Source of the DNA: Rhodoglobus sp.
GTDB taxonomy: Bacteria; Actinomycetota; Actinomycetes; Actinomycetales; Microbacteriaceae
Direction of reading: 5' to 3'
Length of the DNA: 64,000 nucleotides
Assembly (NCBI GenBank): GCA_025463515.1
Contig: JAODAQ010000013.1
Span: 28,466 to 92,465, forward strand
The notes under the pieces were generated by a model. The model saw only the letters and a list, made by a program, of their open reading frames with translations. It was not told the DNA's origin and did no database searches. The number at the start of each line of letters is the position of its first letter. The stretch's first letter is position 1. Shown here in pieces: positions 8,118-19,069 of the stretch. The position numbers and the translations under genes were made by a program.

Positions 8118-9098
8118 ATGCCCATCACCTCCGTCGAGAAGGATCTCGACCAGCTCACCATCACGATCGTCGCCGACTTCGCGGCGCCGCTGCGCCGCCT
8201 GTGGGACGCCTATGCCGACCCGCGCCAGATCGAGCGGTTCTGGGGTCCGCCGAGCTACCCGGCGACCTTCCTCCGCCACGATGCCGCAGTCGGCGGGCGC
8301 AGCATCTACAAGATGACCGGCCCCGAGGGCGACGAGCACTACGGATGCTGGGACTGGACGGCCGCGGAGGCCCCGAGCTCGTTCGAGGTCATCGACAGAT
8401 TCGCCGACGAGACCGGCGCCCCGAACACCGAGCTGCCTGCCACGCGCATGGACTTCGCCTTCACCGCCACCGCCGACGGCTCCCGGCTCACCACCACCTC
8501 GCGCTTCGACTCCCTCGAGCAGATGGAGCAGCTGCTCGAGATGCAGATGCTAGAGGGCACCAAGGAGGCGATGTCGCAGATCGACGGCGTGCTCGCCGAC
8601 CTCGCGGCCTTCGCCACCGAGCGCGCCGCTGAGGCGGAGCTGCTCAGCGACACGCAGGTGCGGGTTGCCCGTGTCATCCGGGGCTCTGTCGACCAGGTCT
8701 GGCGCGCCCACAACGAGGCCGATCTGCTCAAGCAGTGGCTGCTGGGGCCGGACGGCTGGACCATGCCGGTCTGCGACGTCCCCGCGAAGGTGGGCGACAC
8801 CTACCGCTACGAGTGGGAGCGCGAGGGCGGCGGAGACCGCTTCGGATTCACGGGCGAGCTGCTCGAGGCCGAAGCGCCGTACCGCTCGGTGACCACCGAG
8901 TCGATGATCGGCATGGAGGGCTCCACTCTCAACGAGCTAACCCTGACCGCCGTCGAGGGCGGCACCCTGCTCTCGCTCGTGATCACCTACGCGAACGCCG
9001 AGATGCGCGACATGATCCTCGCCACCGGGATGACCACCGGCATGGAGACGAGCTACGCCCGACTGGAGGGCGTGCTGGAGTCCACGTTCGCGCGCTGA
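8118..9098 (+). CDS. Tandem AHSA1/SRPBCC-domain protein
   Basis: A 326-residue protein made of two successive AHSA1-type SRPBCC (START-like) domains, each with the beta-strand and WGPPSYP/LLGPDGWTMPV signature after the opening helix (about residues 30-40 and 205-220). The two halves share the layout: opening ITIVADFAAPLRRLWDAYADP versus VRVARVIRGSVDQVWRAHNEA. Single-domain relatives are common; a tandem copy is less usual and suggests duplication and fusion. These domains bind hydrophobic ligands or modulate Hsp90 in eukaryotes; in bacteria the role is mostly unknown. AGAAAGG just upstream is the ribosome-binding site, and it is cotranscribed with arsR. Confidence 0.85.
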   Translation: MPITSVEKDLDQLTITIVADFAAPLRRLWDAYADPRQIERFWGPPSYPATFLRHDAAVGGRSIYKMTGPEGDEHYGCWDWTAAEAPSSFEVIDRFADETGAPNTELPATRMDFAFTATADGSRLTTTSRFDSLEQMEQLLEMQMLEGTKEAMSQIDGVLADLAAFATERAAEAELLSDTQVRVARVIRGSVDQVWRAHNEADLLKQWLLGPDGWTMPVCDVPAKVGDTYRYEWEREGGGDRFGFTGELLEAEAPYRSVTTESMIGMEGSTLNELTLTAVEGGTLLSLVITYANAEMRDMILATGMTTGMETSYARLEGVLESTFAR

Positions 9099-9141
9099 GC
9101 CACTCCGGGGGTCGAGGAGATCGACCCCCGGATCCCGCGCC

Positions 9142-9414
9142 CTAGTCGAAGAGCTCGCTGAGCCAGCTCTCCTTCTTCCGGCGCTGCCCGTACTGGTTGG
9201 TGCCGCCGTACTGGTCGTTCCGGCCGACCAGCGGCACTCCCCGCGGCTGCGGCTGCTGGCCGGCGGCCGGCGCGGGCGCGCCGAGCGAGCGCTCGACGAT
9301 CTTGTCCAGCTCGCCGCGATCGAGCCACACTCCCCGGCACTGCGGGCAGTAGTCGATCTCGATGCCGGATCGCTCCGACATCACCAGTGGGGTTGCGTCA
9401 ATGGGGCAGTTCAT
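9142..9414 (-). CDS. zf-TFIIB zinc-ribbon protein
   Basis: A 90-residue protein whose N-terminal half is a TFIIB-type zinc ribbon: MNCPIDATPLVM, then YCPQCRGVWLDRGEL, giving Cys3 and a CPQC pair for metal binding. The rest is a low-complexity Gln/Gly/Pro/Tyr linker and a charged tail ending WLSELFD. Such small proteins are widespread in bacteria with no settled role. The start MNCPID is chosen because the ribbon begins at once; the frame extends 45 codons further but without family similarity. Confidence 0.8.
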   Translation of the reverse strand: MNCPIDATPLVMSERSGIEIDYCPQCRGVWLDRGELDKIVERSLGAPAPAAGQQPQPRGVPLVGRNDQYGGTNQYGQRRKKESWLSELFD

Positions 9415-9493
9415 CTCTCTCCTTGGTCCTGTGGGGTGTCGATGGCGCGAGCGCGCCAGTAGGTCCGCCGAGGCGGATCCAGCCGTCGACGGA

Positions 9494-9907
9494 TCAGGTT
9501 CGACTGATGGAGAGGAGCTCGAGCGACACCCCGGGCCACGGAAGCCCACTGCGCGCCAGCGGCAGAGTCGGCCGCGCGCCGCGCGCGAGCTGTCCGAGGC
9601 GGGAGCCGAGTGCCGGCAGGACGAAGAACAGGCCGACCGCCAGCGCGAACACGCACGCGAGCGTAGCCACGTCGTGAAGGGTCTCCCCGGATGCCACGGC
9701 CGCCCCCTCGGGCGCCGCCAGGGTCTGCACGACCGCCGGCGACTCAGCGGCCACTGCCGACTCGGAGCTCAGGGCGTGCATCGCCATGAACCCGAGGAGC
9801 AGGGCGGGGATCCCGACGAGAGCCAAAAGCACTCGCCTCCACAGGGAGCGGCGAACCGACGAACTCACCCGGGACAACGACACGGGTCGAGGGTAACAGC
9901 CGGGCAT
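9494..9907 (-). CDS. Small membrane protein, DUF6153-like
   Basis: A 137-residue protein with two predicted membrane segments: LLALVGIPALLLGFMAMHAL (about residues 27-46) and ATLACVFALAVGLFFVLPAL (about 80-99). The basic N-terminus and the GFMAMHALSSE end of the first segment resemble DUF6153 actinobacterial proteins, but this is memory-based and not certain. An Ala/Glu-rich extracytoplasmic loop joins the segments, and a basic tail follows. It sits between the zinc-ribbon gene and a MarR-efflux operon, all on the same strand. Several in-frame starts exist near residues 9-16, so the true N-terminus is uncertain. Confidence 0.55.
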   Translation of the reverse strand: MPGCYPRPVSLSRVSSSVRRSLWRRVLLALVGIPALLLGFMAMHALSSESAVAAESPAVVQTLAAPEGAAVASGETLHDVATLACVFALAVGLFFVLPALGSRLGQLARGARPTLPLARSGLPWPGVSLELLSISRT

Positions 9908-9933
9908 TGGGGCATTCTGGGAAGCGTCGGTGC

Positions 9934-10383
9934 TCAGCCGGCGCTGATCAGCTCGAGCATCCCCGCGAAGTCACGCACCTCGTTCGCCGGGCGACTGCGG
10001 AGCAGGTCGCGCAGCCGATCCTGCTGACGGGCCTGCGCGGCCCGCACGAGGGCGACGGCCGACGGGGTGGGCGACAGCACCCGCGCCCGGCCGTCCTTGT
10101 CGTCGGCGCGGCTGACCACGAGCCGGGCATCCTCGAGCATTCGCACCTGGCGGCTGACAACGCTCTTGTCCGTCTCGAGGACGTCCGCGAGCACGTAGGC
10201 GTTGGTCTCCTCGAGGCGCACGATGGTGCTGAGGATCTTGTAGCCGACGGGCTTCAGCTCCGGATGCACCTGCGCCGCCGCATCCTTCCAGAGCAGCCGC
10301 GCCCGGCCGAACAGCACAGCGAGCTGCTGTTCGACCTCGGCGATGGCCTCGTCGACCCCGCCCTGGGCTGCGGCATCCGGCAC
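9934..10383 (-). CDS. MarR-family regulator of the efflux operon
   Basis: A MarR winged-helix protein of 149 residues from the GTG at 10383, or 157 from a GTG at 10407 that overlaps the upstream gene by 23 bp. The 10383 start lies one base after the transporter stop (TAGcGTG), typical of coupled genes. The helix-turn-helix is in IVRLEETNAYVLADVLETDKSVVSRQVRMLEDARLV (read in parts, about residues 60-95), followed by a wing with DDKDGRARVL. It is the second gene of an operon with a DHA2 transporter, whose promoter carries two palindromes, so it is probably the operon's autorepressor. Confidence 0.82.
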   Translation of the reverse strand: MPDAAAQGGVDEAIAEVEQQLAVLFGRARLLWKDAAAQVHPELKPVGYKILSTIVRLEETNAYVLADVLETDKSVVSRQVRMLEDARLVVSRADDKDGRARVLSPTPSAVALVRAAQARQQDRLRDLLRSRPANEVRDFAGMLELISAG

Positions 10384-10384
10384 G

Positions 10385-12052
10385 CTACCGCTCGCCGTCC
10401 CCGGCACGCCCGCCGCCGACGGTGACGACCGCGATCGAGCCGGTGGGCGTGGCGCCGATCTCCGCCTCGGCGATGTCGATCACCGACTCCTCGGCCTGCT
10501 GGGCCAGGGTCTCGGCAGCCGTCTTAGTGGACAGGGACTTGTTCGGCAGGAAGATGATCGCGAGCAGGCTCAGGAAGGCGAGCGGGATCGCGACGATGAA
10601 CGCGTCGGCAATGCCGTTGCCGTAGGCCGACTCGACGATCACGCGGATCGCGTGGGGCAGCGAGCTCACGTCGGGCAGGTTGCCCGTGCCGAGCGCCTTG
10701 AGCGCGTCGACCTCGTCAGCGGAGCTCGGCACGAAGCCGTCCAGAGAGCTCTTGATGTGGCTCGTGACCTGGCTCGCGAGGATCGACCCCATGATCGTGA
10801 CCCCGATGGCACCAGCGACCGAGCGGAAGAACGCGACGTTCGAGGTCGCCGCGCCCAACTGGGCGGCAGGAGTGTCGTTCTGCACGACGAGGCTGAGGTT
10901 CTGCATCACCATGCCGAGGCCCGCGCCGAGGATGACCATGTAGACCGAGACCCACAGGAAGTCGGTGTCGTAGCGGAGAGTGGACATGAGGGTCACGCCG
11001 ACCAGCACCAGCACGGAACCGCCGACCATCCACCGCTTCCACTTTCCGAAGCGGCTGATGAACTGCCCGATGATGATCGACGCGAGCATCTGGCCCAGCA
11101 CGAGGGGGATCGTCATGAGGCCCGACTGGGTCGGGTTGGCGCCGCGCGCGAGCTGGAAGTACTGGGCGAGGAACACGCTCGTCGAGAACATGGCGACGCC
11201 GACGGCGATGCTCGCCACCACCGAGAGTGTGAACGTGCGGTTCTTGAACAGGGCCATCGGCACGATCGGCTCGCTCACGCGGAACTCCGTCACGACGAAG
11301 CCGATGAGCGAGAGCACGGATACCCCGACGAGCGCGTAGCTCATCATCGAGTTCCACTCGAACTGGTTGCCGCCCATCGACACCCAGATGAGCAGGAGCG
11401 AGACGCCGAGGGCGAGCAGCGCGGCGCCGACGAAGTCGATGCGCACCTTGCGGTTCGCGCGCGGCAGGTGCAGCGTGCGCTGGATGATGATGATCGCCGC
11501 GACCGCGATCGGCACGCCGATGAAGAAGTTGGCGCGCCAGCCGAAGGCGTCGGTGATGATGCCGCCGAGCAGCGGGCCGCCGATGGTCGCGACGGCCATG
11601 ACGCCGCCGACGATGCCCATGTACTTCCCGCGCTCGCGCGGGCTGATGATGAGGGCCACGGCCACGAACACGAGCGATGTGAGGCCGCCGGCGCCGATGC
11701 CCTGCACGACGCGAAGTGCGATGAGCATCGCGGTGCTGGTCGAGAAGCCGGCGATGACCGTGCCGAGCACGAAGAGGCCGAGCGAGAGCTGCAGCAGCAG
11801 CTTCCGGTCGAGCAGGTCGCTCAGCTTGCCCCAGATCGGGGTCGAGACCGCGGTCGCGAGGAGGCTGGCCGTGATGACCCACGTGTAGGAGGCCTGGTCG
11901 CCGCCGAGGTCGGCGATGATGCGGGGCAGCGAGGTCGACACGACGGTCCCCGAGAGGATCGCGACGAACATGCCCATGATGAGCCCGGAGAGGGCGATGA
12001 GGATCTCGCGCTGCGAGCGCTTCTGATCCGGCAGAGGAAGTGAAGTAGACAA
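10385..12052 (-). CDS. MFS drug transporter, DHA2 (EmrB/QacA) family
   Basis: A 555-residue, fourteen-segment major facilitator. Segment 1 reads IALSGLIMGMFVAILSGTVVSTSLPRI; WVITASLLATAVSTPIWGKLSDLLDRK is the A-like motif between segments 2 and 3; and RVVQGIGAGGL is motif B. DHA2 proteins use proton motive force to export lipophilic drugs or dyes. The start codon is TTG: a strong promoter and a purine-rich AGGGA stretch stand just upstream, and no ATG lies nearby in frame. The downstream MarR gene completes the operon, a classic self-inducing efflux unit. This is one of three DHA2 transporters in the window. Confidence 0.9.
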   Translation of the reverse strand: MSTSLPLPDQKRSQREILIALSGLIMGMFVAILSGTVVSTSLPRIIADLGGDQASYTWVITASLLATAVSTPIWGKLSDLLDRKLLLQLSLGLFVLGTVIAGFSTSTAMLIALRVVQGIGAGGLTSLVFVAVALIISPRERGKYMGIVGGVMAVATIGGPLLGGIITDAFGWRANFFIGVPIAVAAIIIIQRTLHLPRANRKVRIDFVGAALLALGVSLLLIWVSMGGNQFEWNSMMSYALVGVSVLSLIGFVVTEFRVSEPIVPMALFKNRTFTLSVVASIAVGVAMFSTSVFLAQYFQLARGANPTQSGLMTIPLVLGQMLASIIIGQFISRFGKWKRWMVGGSVLVLVGVTLMSTLRYDTDFLWVSVYMVILGAGLGMVMQNLSLVVQNDTPAAQLGAATSNVAFFRSVAGAIGVTIMGSILASQVTSHIKSSLDGFVPSSADEVDALKALGTGNLPDVSSLPHAIRVIVESAYGNGIADAFIVAIPLAFLSLLAIIFLPNKSLSTKTAAETLAQQAEESVIDIAEAEIGATPTGSIAVVTVGGGRAGDGER

Positions 12053-12070
12053 AAGAAAATCCCTAACAAA

Positions 12071-12120
12071 AGTTGATGTAAGTCAACTATATACAGATAG
12101 ATGACCTTAGTCAACTATCT
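12071..12120 (-). promoter_or_regulatory. Efflux operon promoter with two MarR-type operators
   Basis: On the minus strand TTGACT (complement of 12109-12114), a 17-nt spacer and TATAGT (complement of 12086-12091) form a near-consensus sigma-70 promoter. Palindrome 1 spans 12095-12120 with 11-nt arms, one mismatch and a 4-nt centre, and covers the -35 box. Palindrome 2 spans 12071-12088 (AGTTGA-N6-TCAACT) and covers the -10 box and start point. Both contain TAGTTGACT. Binding of the operon's MarR to both would shut the promoter completely. Confidence 0.75.
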
Positions 12121-12140
12121 GGGCGTGGAAGGATCGGACC

Positions 12141-12764
12141 ATGACGGAGACGCAGAGCGCAGCCGAGTACTGGGAGAACCGCTACCGCGAGAACGGCAAG
12201 TCGTGGAGCGGCAGCGCGAACGCCGCACTCGTGCGCGAGATCAACGGCGTCGCGCCCGGCTCGGCGCTAGACCTCGGCTGCGGCGAGGGCGGCGACGCGC
12301 TCTGGCTCGCGCACCTGGGCTGGTCGGTGACGGCGGTGGATATCGCGCCCTCCGCCCTCGCGATCGGCGCCGCCGAGCAGCAGCCCGGCGATGACATCAC
12401 CTGGATCGCCGCGGACCTCTCCGACTGGTTGCCGCCGCGCAGCTACGACCTGGTCTCCTCCTGCTTCCTGCACTCCACGGTCGACCTGCCGCGCGAGCGG
12501 ATCCTCCGCCGGGCCGCGACCGCAGTGGCGCCGGGCGGGCAGTTGCTCGTCGTCGGGCACTCCGGCGCGCCGCACTGGGACGCGCCCGAAGGCCACCATC
12601 ACCACGCGCCGGAGGAGCTCCCGACGCCGGACGAGGTGCTCGCGAGCCTCCAGCTGGAGGACGGCGACTGGGACGTGCTGACGAACGAGCTCGTCGAGCG
12701 CCCGGACGCGAGGCTGGGCACGACCATCGACGGCATTCTCAGGCTGCGCCGGCGGGTTGAGTAG
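12141..12764 (+). CDS. Class I SAM-dependent methyltransferase
   Basis: A 207-residue methyltransferase. Motif I reads LDLGCGEGGDALWLA (about residues 44-58), followed by VTAVDIAPSAL with the acidic residue that binds the SAM ribose, and LVSSCFLHSTV near the usual motif IV. It resembles the TehB/thiopurine-type subgroup in size and in opening with YWENRYRENGKSWSG, but the substrate cannot be assigned. GGAAGGA at 12127-12133 is the ribosome-binding site. The final codons RRVE and the TAG stop lie inside a repeat (CCGGCGGGTTGAGTAGG) shared with another gene end in the window. Confidence 0.83.
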   Translation: MTETQSAAEYWENRYRENGKSWSGSANAALVREINGVAPGSALDLGCGEGGDALWLAHLGWSVTAVDIAPSALAIGAAEQQPGDDITWIAADLSDWLPPRSYDLVSSCFLHSTVDLPRERILRRAATAVAPGGQLLVVGHSGAPHWDAPEGHHHHAPEELPTPDEVLASLQLEDGDWDVLTNELVERPDARLGTTIDGILRLRRRVE

Positions 12765-12826
12765 GGCGCTCTCGCGCTCGTGTCGAAACCTGGTTTGATA
12801 CGGCCCCGGCGGGCCTACTTAACTCG
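12754..12826. repeat. Imperfect palindromic repeat between convergent genes
   Basis: The segment starts with CGGGTTGAGTAGG inside the methyltransferase stop and ends with CCTACTTAACTCG, an inverted near-copy. An inner pair, GTGTCGAAACC and GGTTTGATAC, forms the stem next to the loop. It lies between two convergent genes and would form a strong hairpin, so it may serve as a bidirectional terminator. The same family of string occurs at 47383-47399 and, in altered form, at 36326-36348. Confidence 0.65.
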
Positions 12827-12834
12827 CTACGCCG

Positions 12835-13350
12835 CTAGTTGGCGAGCTGCTCCTCGCGGTGCGGGAGCTTCCAGCCGGGCCGCACGTAGTGGCACGTGTA
12901 GCCGTTGGGGAGCTTCTCGAGGTAGTCCTGGTGCTCCTCCTCGGCCTCCCAGAACTCGCCGGCGGGCTCGACCTCGGTGACGACCTTGCCGGGCCAGAGG
13001 CCGGAGGCGTCGACATCCGCGATCGTGTCGATGGCGACCTTGTGCTGCTCCTCGTTCGTGTACGAGATGAGCGACCGGTAGGCGCGGCCTACGTCGTTGC
13101 CCTGGCGGTCACGGGTCGACGGGTCGTGGATCTGGAAGAAGAACTCCAGCAGGTCGCGGTACGAGATCAGCGAGGGGTCGAAGACGATCTCGACGGCCTC
13201 GGCGTGGTCGCCGTGGTTGCGGTAGGTGGCGTTGGGGGTGTCTCCACCCTCGTAGCCGACTCGGGTCGAGATGACTCCGGGGCGGCGGCGCAGCAGCTGC
13301 TGGGCTCCCCAGAAACATCCGCCAGCGAGAATCGCGGTCTCAGTTGCCAT
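12835..13350 (-). CDS. msrA: Peptide-methionine (S)-S-oxide reductase
   Basis: A 171-residue MsrA. GGCFWGAQ near residue 10 holds the catalytic Cys12, followed by the family strings [20 protein letters not shown] and FFQIHDPST. It reduces the S-diastereomer of oxidised methionine in proteins and free methionine, with thioredoxin as usual electron donor. The usual C-terminal recycling cysteines are not evident; a single Cys is seen in YTCHYV. AAGGAGG lies within the end of msrB, 8 nt before this ATG, and the genes are 2 nt apart, so msrB and msrA are cotranscribed and repair both methionine sulfoxide isomers. Confidence 0.95.
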   Translation of the reverse strand: MATETAILAGGCFWGAQQLLRRRPGVISTRVGYEGGDTPNATYRNHGDHAEAVEIVFDPSLISYRDLLEFFFQIHDPSTRDRQGNDVGRAYRSLISYTNEEQHKVAIDTIADVDASGLWPGKVVTEVEPAGEFWEAEEEHQDYLEKLPNGYTCHYVRPGWKLPHREEQLAN

Positions 13351-13352
13351 GA

Positions 13353-13811
13353 TCAGGCCTCCTTCGTGGTGAACAGGCTCCGGTAATCACCGTAGCCCTG
13401 GCTCTCGAGATCATCCACCGGGATGAACCGCAGGGCCGCAGAATTGATGCAGTAGCGCATGCCGCCGTCGGCAACGGGGCCGTCGTCGAACAGGTGCCCG
13501 AGGTGGCTGTCGCCGTTGGCGGAGCGGACCTCGGTGCGCTTCATCCAGAGCGTGCGGTCAGACTTCTCGACCACGTGCGCCTTCTCGATGGGCCGGGTGA
13601 AGCTAGGCCAGCCCGACCCGCTGTCGAACTTGTCGGTGGAGGAGAACAGGGGCTCGCCCGAGACGATGTCGACGTAGATCCCGTCATCGTGGTTGTTCCA
13701 GAACTCGTTGCGGAACGGCGGCTCTGTGGCGCTCTCCTGGGTGACCGCGAACTGCTCTGGCGTGAGCTGGTCGATCGCGGTAGAAGACTTGCGGTACTCG
13801 GTGGTGCTCAT
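13353..13811 (-). CDS. msrB: Peptide-methionine (R)-S-oxide reductase
   Basis: A 152-residue MsrB starting [10 protein letters not shown]. Family strings are [42 protein letters not shown] and [11 protein letters not shown] with the catalytic Cys121. The two CxxC pairs that bind structural zinc in many MsrBs are absent ([11 protein letters not shown] replaces the first), so this is a zinc-free MsrB. It reduces the R-diastereomer of methionine sulfoxide. Its ATG overlaps the stop of the upstream transporter by 4 nt (ATGA), and msrA follows 2 nt downstream. Confidence 0.95.
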   Translation of the reverse strand: MSTTEYRKSSTAIDQLTPEQFAVTQESATEPPFRNEFWNNHDDGIYVDIVSGEPLFSSTDKFDSGSGWPSFTRPIEKAHVVEKSDRTLWMKRTEVRSANGDSHLGHLFDDGPVADGGMRYCINSAALRFIPVDDLESQGYGDYRSLFTTKEA

Positions 13812-14737
13812 GGGATCGGCTCCTCTGTGGGCAGCTGGCTGCGGCCCTCGGTGGGTACAACAGGGAGGTCGTCCGGAACGTTCCCGCGGCGCGTGACCAG
13901 CCAGGAACCTGCCAGGACCAGGGCGAAGCCGAGCACCGTCCAGACCGTCACGCGCTCGCCCAGCACGATCACGCCGGCGAGGATCGCGACCGCCGGGTTC
14001 ACGTAGGTGATGGTCGTGGCCTTGACCGGGCCGATCTCCGCGACGAGGCCGATCATGAGGAGGAAGGCGAGCCCGCTGCACACGACCGCCAGCACGATGA
14101 TCGCGATCGTGACCGGCGCGGACGGCCAGACCGCCGGCCAGCTCCCGGTGAGCACGACGAGGGGGATGTAGGCGATAGCCGCCCCGGCAAGGGAGACGGC
14201 GACCACCCCGACGCCGGGGAGATCGGGCATCCAGCGGGAGAGGATCGCGGGCCCGAGCGCGTAGCCCACGACCACGACCGCCATCTCGGCGACGCTGAAC
14301 AGGTCGGAGCCGCCCACGTCGAGGCCGACGAGGGCGGCGACCCCGAGCATCCCGATCGCGATGCCCAGCCAGTTCACCCCCGACAGCCGGGCGGGCCGAC
14401 CGAGGAGGAATGCGACCCCCACGCCCGCGAGCGGCACCGCGGCCAGCAGCAGGCCCGCCGTGGAGCTGGGCAGGTGCTGCTCGGCGGAACTCAGGAAGTA
14501 CCACGGGATGACGATCTCCACGATCGTGTACGCGAGCATCGGCTTCCAGCGGCGCAGCACGGGCCCGACCTCCTTGCGGAAGAAGGCCAGCGGCAGGAGC
14601 AGGACCGCCGCGAGCCCCGACCTGGCGAGCACCACCATCCCTGGCTCGAGCTCGCCGACGGCGATCTTGATGAAGAGGTAGGGGATGCCCCACGCCAGGC
14701 CAAGGGCAGCGAAGAGCAGGATTCCGCGTCGAGTCAC
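13808..14737 (-). CDS. EamA/DMT-superfamily transporter
   Basis: A 309-residue protein of ten predicted membrane segments with two EamA repeats. It opens [24 protein letters not shown], the typical first EamA segment, and repeat 2 contains [18 protein letters not shown], the conserved end motif. The family exports metabolites or amino acids; the substrate is unknown. The start is GTG, with CACAAT (complement of 14744-14749) exactly 6 nt upstream, suggesting leaderless transcription. It overlaps msrB by 4 nt, giving an operon eamA-msrB-msrA, which hints at a link with oxidative stress or sulfur amino acids but does not prove one. Confidence 0.87.
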   Translation of the reverse strand: MTRRGILLFAALGLAWGIPYLFIKIAVGELEPGMVVLARSGLAAVLLLPLAFFRKEVGPVLRRWKPMLAYTIVEIVIPWYFLSSAEQHLPSSTAGLLLAAVPLAGVGVAFLLGRPARLSGVNWLGIAIGMLGVAALVGLDVGGSDLFSVAEMAVVVVGYALGPAILSRWMPDLPGVGVVAVSLAGAAIAYIPLVVLTGSWPAVWPSAPVTIAIIVLAVVCSGLAFLLMIGLVAEIGPVKATTITYVNPAVAILAGVIVLGERVTVWTVLGFALVLAGSWLVTRRGNVPDDLPVVPTEGRSQLPTEEPIP

Positions 14738-14830
14738 CTACACATTGTGGCCGCCGGAGCCGACCCCCGTCGCGGCGGCGCCGAAAGCGGCGGGTGTTCG
14801 ACGGTCGCTGGCGGGAATGGGCCTGGCGTG

Positions 14831-14908
14831 TCCCCTTTGGCGCGTTCCCCTTGGCGCGTTCCCCTTGGCGCGTCCCCTTGCGCCCTCCCTTTGCGCCGTC
14901 CCTTTGGC
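14831..14908. repeat. Short tandem repeats (about 14-nt unit)
   Basis: Six head-to-tail units based on TCCCCTTGGCGCGT, of about 10-15 nt. The second and third units are identical and the later ones degenerate towards CCCTTTGCGCC. The array ends right at the left arm of the nested repeat element. A related CCCCTTGCGCC also occurs at 31656-31666 ahead of the second element. Confidence 0.7.
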
Positions 14909-14909
14909 A

Positions 14910-15211
14910 CTCACCGAATTCAGGACATCGCCGGCCAGATCGCGACCCGTGAAACGTTCCAAAGGGGAGTTGTTGCGGCCGCCCGAGTGTCTTTCGTAAG
15001 AACTGGCCTTTGGATCGTTTCAGCGGCACGGGCTCGCGCGGCAGCGGCAGCGGCACGGGCTCGCGGGATGGCGGCGCCGCGAGAAGGGCACCGCGGTAGG
15101 CCGCGCGGGGCAGGTCGCGGCCTGTATGAGGGACCGCTCGCGTTGGCAACCCGCACTTTGGGAGCGGGACCCTCGCGGGGTGGGCGACACTCATGTCCTG
15201 AGTTCGGTGAG
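14910..15211. repeat. Nested inverted-repeat element, copy 1
   Basis: Outer arms of 19 nt at 14910-14928 and 15193-15211 are inverted copies with one mismatch (CTCACCGAATTCAGGACAT on the left). Inner arms of 21 nt at 14951-14971 and 15001-15021 match at 18 positions (AACTGGCCTTTGGATCGTTTC on the right, exceeding 20 only by its last base). A 302-bp element with the same arms in the same order recurs at 31719-32248. No gene is inside. Confidence 0.75.
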
Positions 15212-15250
15212 CGGCGAGAGGGTCCGCCCCCGGGCGCCCGAGCTCGACCC

Positions 15251-16051
15251 CTAGCCGAGGCGCTCCCGCAGGAACGCCACGACCCGTTCACGCGCGGCGA
15301 GGGCCGGGTGATCCGGCACGTCCCGCACCTCGCTCGTGAGCACGGAATGCGCAGTGGAGGCAAAGCCGCCCGCGTTGCCCGGTGAGGAGTCGAGCTCGAT
15401 GACCTCGAAGGCGTCGCCGAGCCGCGCTGTGAGGGTGTTGAACCTGGCGCGCGGGGAGTTGGAGTCCTCGCTGAAGCGCAGTCCGATCGCGCACAGCTCG
15501 CCGGCGGAGGCGCGCGCCGCGACCCGGTCGAGCTCGGCGGACGACAGGCCCGGGTCCAGGCGGCGGGCGCCGCCGACCGGGAACGGCACCGAGGGCTGGC
15601 TCGCCACCGCCGCCAGAACCGACTCCTCCACAGCGACGGCGAGCGCGAACCCTCCCGTGAAGCACATGCCGATGACCCCGACACCGCTGCCGGGGGTACG
15701 GGCTGCGAGGTCCGCCGCCACGGCGCGGAGGTAGTCCGCGATCGGGCGGTGCGCGTCGGTGGCGAACGCCCGGAACTCCGCCGAGACGCAGATCCGCGCG
15801 AGCGTGCGGACCGTGTATCCGGCCGTCATGGACCGGCCCGGCTCGCCGAACGGCGACGGGACGACCACGGTGAAGCCCTCGTCGACGAGATGGTCGGCGA
15901 GCCCGAGCACCTCCGGAGTGATGCCCGGGAGCTCCGGGATCAGCACCACGCCCGGGCCGCTCCCCTTCTCGAAGCAGTCGTAGGTGAGACCGGCACCGGT
16001 GAAGGGCGCGCGGGTCCATCCGGTCAACGTTGAGACGGGGGCGTCGGACAT
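15251..16051 (-). CDS. Dienelactone hydrolase-family protein
   Basis: A 266-residue alpha/beta hydrolase of the dienelactone hydrolase type. The nucleophile elbow GMCFTGG carries Cys130 in place of serine, as in true dienelactone hydrolases, and [21 protein letters not shown] (in parts, residues 40-60) is the family's opening region. A His near the C-terminus (STAHSVLTS or VPDHPAL) could complete the triad. The substrate is unknown. The start at MSDAPVS has GACAAT (complement of 16058-16063) 6 nt upstream. It is divergent from the DinB gene, and both starts look leaderless and share 36 bp of intergenic DNA. Confidence 0.85.
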   Translation of the reverse strand: MSDAPVSTLTGWTRAPFTGAGLTYDCFEKGSGPGVVLIPELPGITPEVLGLADHLVDEGFTVVVPSPFGEPGRSMTAGYTVRTLARICVSAEFRAFATDAHRPIADYLRAVAADLAARTPGSGVGVIGMCFTGGFALAVAVEESVLAAVASQPSVPFPVGGARRLDPGLSSAELDRVAARASAGELCAIGLRFSEDSNSPRARFNTLTARLGDAFEVIELDSSPGNAGGFASTAHSVLTSEVRDVPDHPALAARERVVAFLRERLG

Positions 16052-16057
16052 GCACCC

Positions 16058-16081
16058 ATTGTCGCCCCTGCGCGGTACCGT
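16058..16081. promoter_or_regulatory. Divergent leaderless promoters
   Basis: GACAAT for the hydrolase (complement of 16058-16063) and TACCGT for the DinB gene (16076-16081) each lie 6 nt from their start codon. The two promoters must overlap back to back within the 36-bp gap, with -35 regions reaching into the opposite gene. Confidence 0.5.
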
Positions 16082-16087
16082 CGGAAC

Positions 16088-18980
<2,893 letters not shown>

Positions 18981-19069
18981 TTCGGGCGCTCCCCTGGTCC
19001 GTTCACCTGCGCGGAATAGGATCGCCCCCACCGGGGCCGCGGCGCCCCGAGACGAACAGGATCAGGACC

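Larger units (their letters stand above)
14738..15250. other. 513-bp intergenic region with repeats, no gene
   Basis: No credible gene lies between eamA and the hydrolase gene. The region holds the eamA promoter (14744-14749), a run of short CCCCTTGGCGCGT-like tandem units (14831-14908) and a nested inverted-repeat element (14910-15211). Open frames across it are low-complexity Arg/Gly/Ala strings with no family features. Confidence 0.7.

Noticed and set aside
10343..12043. Long plus-strand open frame of 566 codons opposite the DHA2 gene
   Set aside because: It is a low-complexity Arg/Asp/His-rich antisense shadow of the transporter; GC-rich third positions keep it open. The minus-strand frame has clear family motifs.
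13353..15194. Long minus-strand frame extending msrB upstream by 460 codons
   Set aside because: The extra part crosses the eamA gene and the intergenic repeats in another frame. MsrB similarity starts at 13811, with an ATGA overlap to eamA.
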